A stretch of DNA of 6,086 nt from Deltaproteobacteria bacterium (GTDB taxonomy: Bacteria; Desulfobacterota; Desulfobulbia; Desulfobulbales; Desulfobulbaceae), in contig JAJRVA010000151.1 of the NCBI GenBank assembly GCA_024277485.1, forward strand, positions 1 through 6,086. The letters run 5' to 3'. Below are positions 5,410 to 6,086 of this stretch, one piece after another. The number at the start of each line of letters is the position of its first letter. Position 1 is the first letter of the stretch. Position numbers and translations under genes: made by a program. The notes beneath the pieces are model-generated. The model saw only the letters and a program-made list of their open reading frames with translations, was not told the origin of the DNA and did not search any database.

Positions 5410-6086
5410 ATGGAGAAAAAACTCCTGGTAGCCATTGACGGCTCCGTGTACAGCTCAAACAGTATTGACTACCTTATCCGACTGTTTAAAGATGACAAAA
5501 ACATGTCCCTGCACCTGTTCTCCGTTGTCTCGGAATCCGGCAGCGGCCAGAACTGGATGTACGAGGTTGACTCTTTGCGGCAGCATACCCCGGCCGCAGA
5601 GCAGAGGATAAACACGGCGGAAAGATATCTCAGGGACGCCAGATCGCGCCTGGTTCGCAACGGGTTCAATGAGGAGCGCGTTACCTTTTCCGCAGAGATC
5701 ACCTCGGCGCAGATAGTTGCGGCAATTCATCATGAAGCAAACAGGGGCATATATGATGCCCTTGTCATCGGCCGGCGGGGCATCGGCAGGGTGGGTGAAA
5801 TGTTTTTCGGCAGCGTTTCCGCCTTCCTGGTTGAAAAATGCCATGAACTGCCTCTCTGGATAATTGACGGCGAAATCACCTCCAGCCGTTTCCTGCTGGC
5901 TGTCCATGCCATGCCGAAATCCCTCATGGCAGCCGACCACCTGGGATATATCGTCCAGACATGTCCGGAGGCGGAGGTGCTGCTCTACCACTCCAAAATC
6001 CTCTTCCGCAGGGAACCTGAAATCCCCCGGGAAAAATTTCACCGCCAGTGGGGCACGGAGTGGTGTGAGAAGTATCTGGATCCGGA
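5410..6086 (+). CDS. Tandem universal stress protein (UspA family), 3' end outside window
   Basis: From ATG 5410 the frame is open to the window end (225 codons plus two bases). Residues 1-153 form a UspA domain: the first strand KKLLVAIDGSVYSSNSIDYL with the nucleotide-contacting D10, and a C-terminal ATP-binding signature G121-x2-G124-x9-G134-S135 (IGRRGIGRVGEMFFGSVSAFL) followed by LPLWIID. This places the first lobe among ATP-binding USPs. A second domain begins near 158 (SRFLLAVHAMPKSLMAADHLGYIV), but the Asp-Gly-Ser of the first strand is replaced by H166-A-M-P-K-S, so that lobe probably lacks normal nucleotide binding there. Tandem USPs are cytoplasmic stress or energy-state proteins; the specific role is unknown. 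GAGG (5401-5404) with 5-base spacing supports the start. It is transcribed away from pepN across 101 bases. Confidence 0.9.
   Translation, partial: MEKKLLVAIDGSVYSSNSIDYLIRLFKDDKNMSLHLFSVVSESGSGQNWMYEVDSLRQHTPAAEQRINTAERYLRDARSRLVRNGFNEERVTFSAEITSAQIVAAIHHEANRGIYDALVIGRRGIGRVGEMFFGSVSAFLVEKCHELPLWIIDGEITSSRFLLAVHAMPKSLMAADHLGYIVQTCPEAEVLLYHSKILFRREPEIPREKFHRQWGTEWCEKYLDP

Noticed and set aside
5309..5458. 50-codon N-terminal extension of pepN
   Set aside because: The extension is not family-like, crosses the divergent gene's start and lacks a ribosome site. ATG 5308 has AGGGG and gives a constant offset to E. coli PepN.
1..6086. CRISPR arrays, tRNA or rRNA genes, insertion sequences, toxin-antitoxin or defence genes
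   Set aside because: Reading both strands, I found no spaced direct repeats, cloverleaf or rRNA sequence, transposase motifs or terminal repeats, and no toxin or nuclease module beyond UvrC.

Overview
This window looks like ordinary chromosomal DNA from a moderately GC-rich Gram-negative bacterium. The gene set is a BFD-type Fe-S protein behind uvrC, a GloC-like MBL hydrolase, an amphi-Trp protein, a YgaP-like DUF2892 protein and a tandem USP. By inference this fits a Desulfobacterota (Desulfobulbales-like sulfate reducer or relative); no marker gene is present to prove it.

Layout. Positions 1-1445 hold a plus-strand cluster: the 3' end of uvrC, a small [2Fe-2S] BFD-like protein overlapping its end, and a metallo-beta-lactamase-fold hydrolase 17 bases further on. 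A 12-base gap separates this from a convergent minus-strand block covering 5308-1458. In transcription order that block holds pepN (aminopeptidase N), an amphi-Trp domain protein 25 bases downstream, a small DUF2892 membrane protein, a strong hairpin terminator, a leader of about 140 bases with a doubtful 42-codon ORF, and a membrane-anchored ComEA-like helix-hairpin-helix protein. Divergent from pepN, across 101 bases, is a universal stress protein gene (5410 to the window end). It has no stop in the window: one complete UspA domain with an intact ATP-binding signature is followed by the start of a second, degenerate one.

How the genes relate. The left cluster is compact enough to be co-transcribed, but its members (nucleotide excision repair, an Fe-S redox protein, thioester or glyoxalase-type hydrolysis) have no obvious common pathway. 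pepN and amphi-Trp are probably one transcript. DUF2892 lies 104 bases further on, behind a perfect 20-bp palindrome that may be an operator, and its transcription should stop at the hairpin at 1964-1990. The ComEA-like gene then needs its own promoter or read-through.

I found no mobile element, CRISPR array, RNA gene, prophage or defence locus, and nothing that amounts to a new multi-gene system. The points worth a second look are small: the palindrome, the GA-rich tract forming the Fe-S protein's tail and the next gene's ribosome-binding region, the Cys-rich DUF2892 tail, the A-loop hairpin ahead of the stress-protein gene, and that protein's degenerate second lobe.
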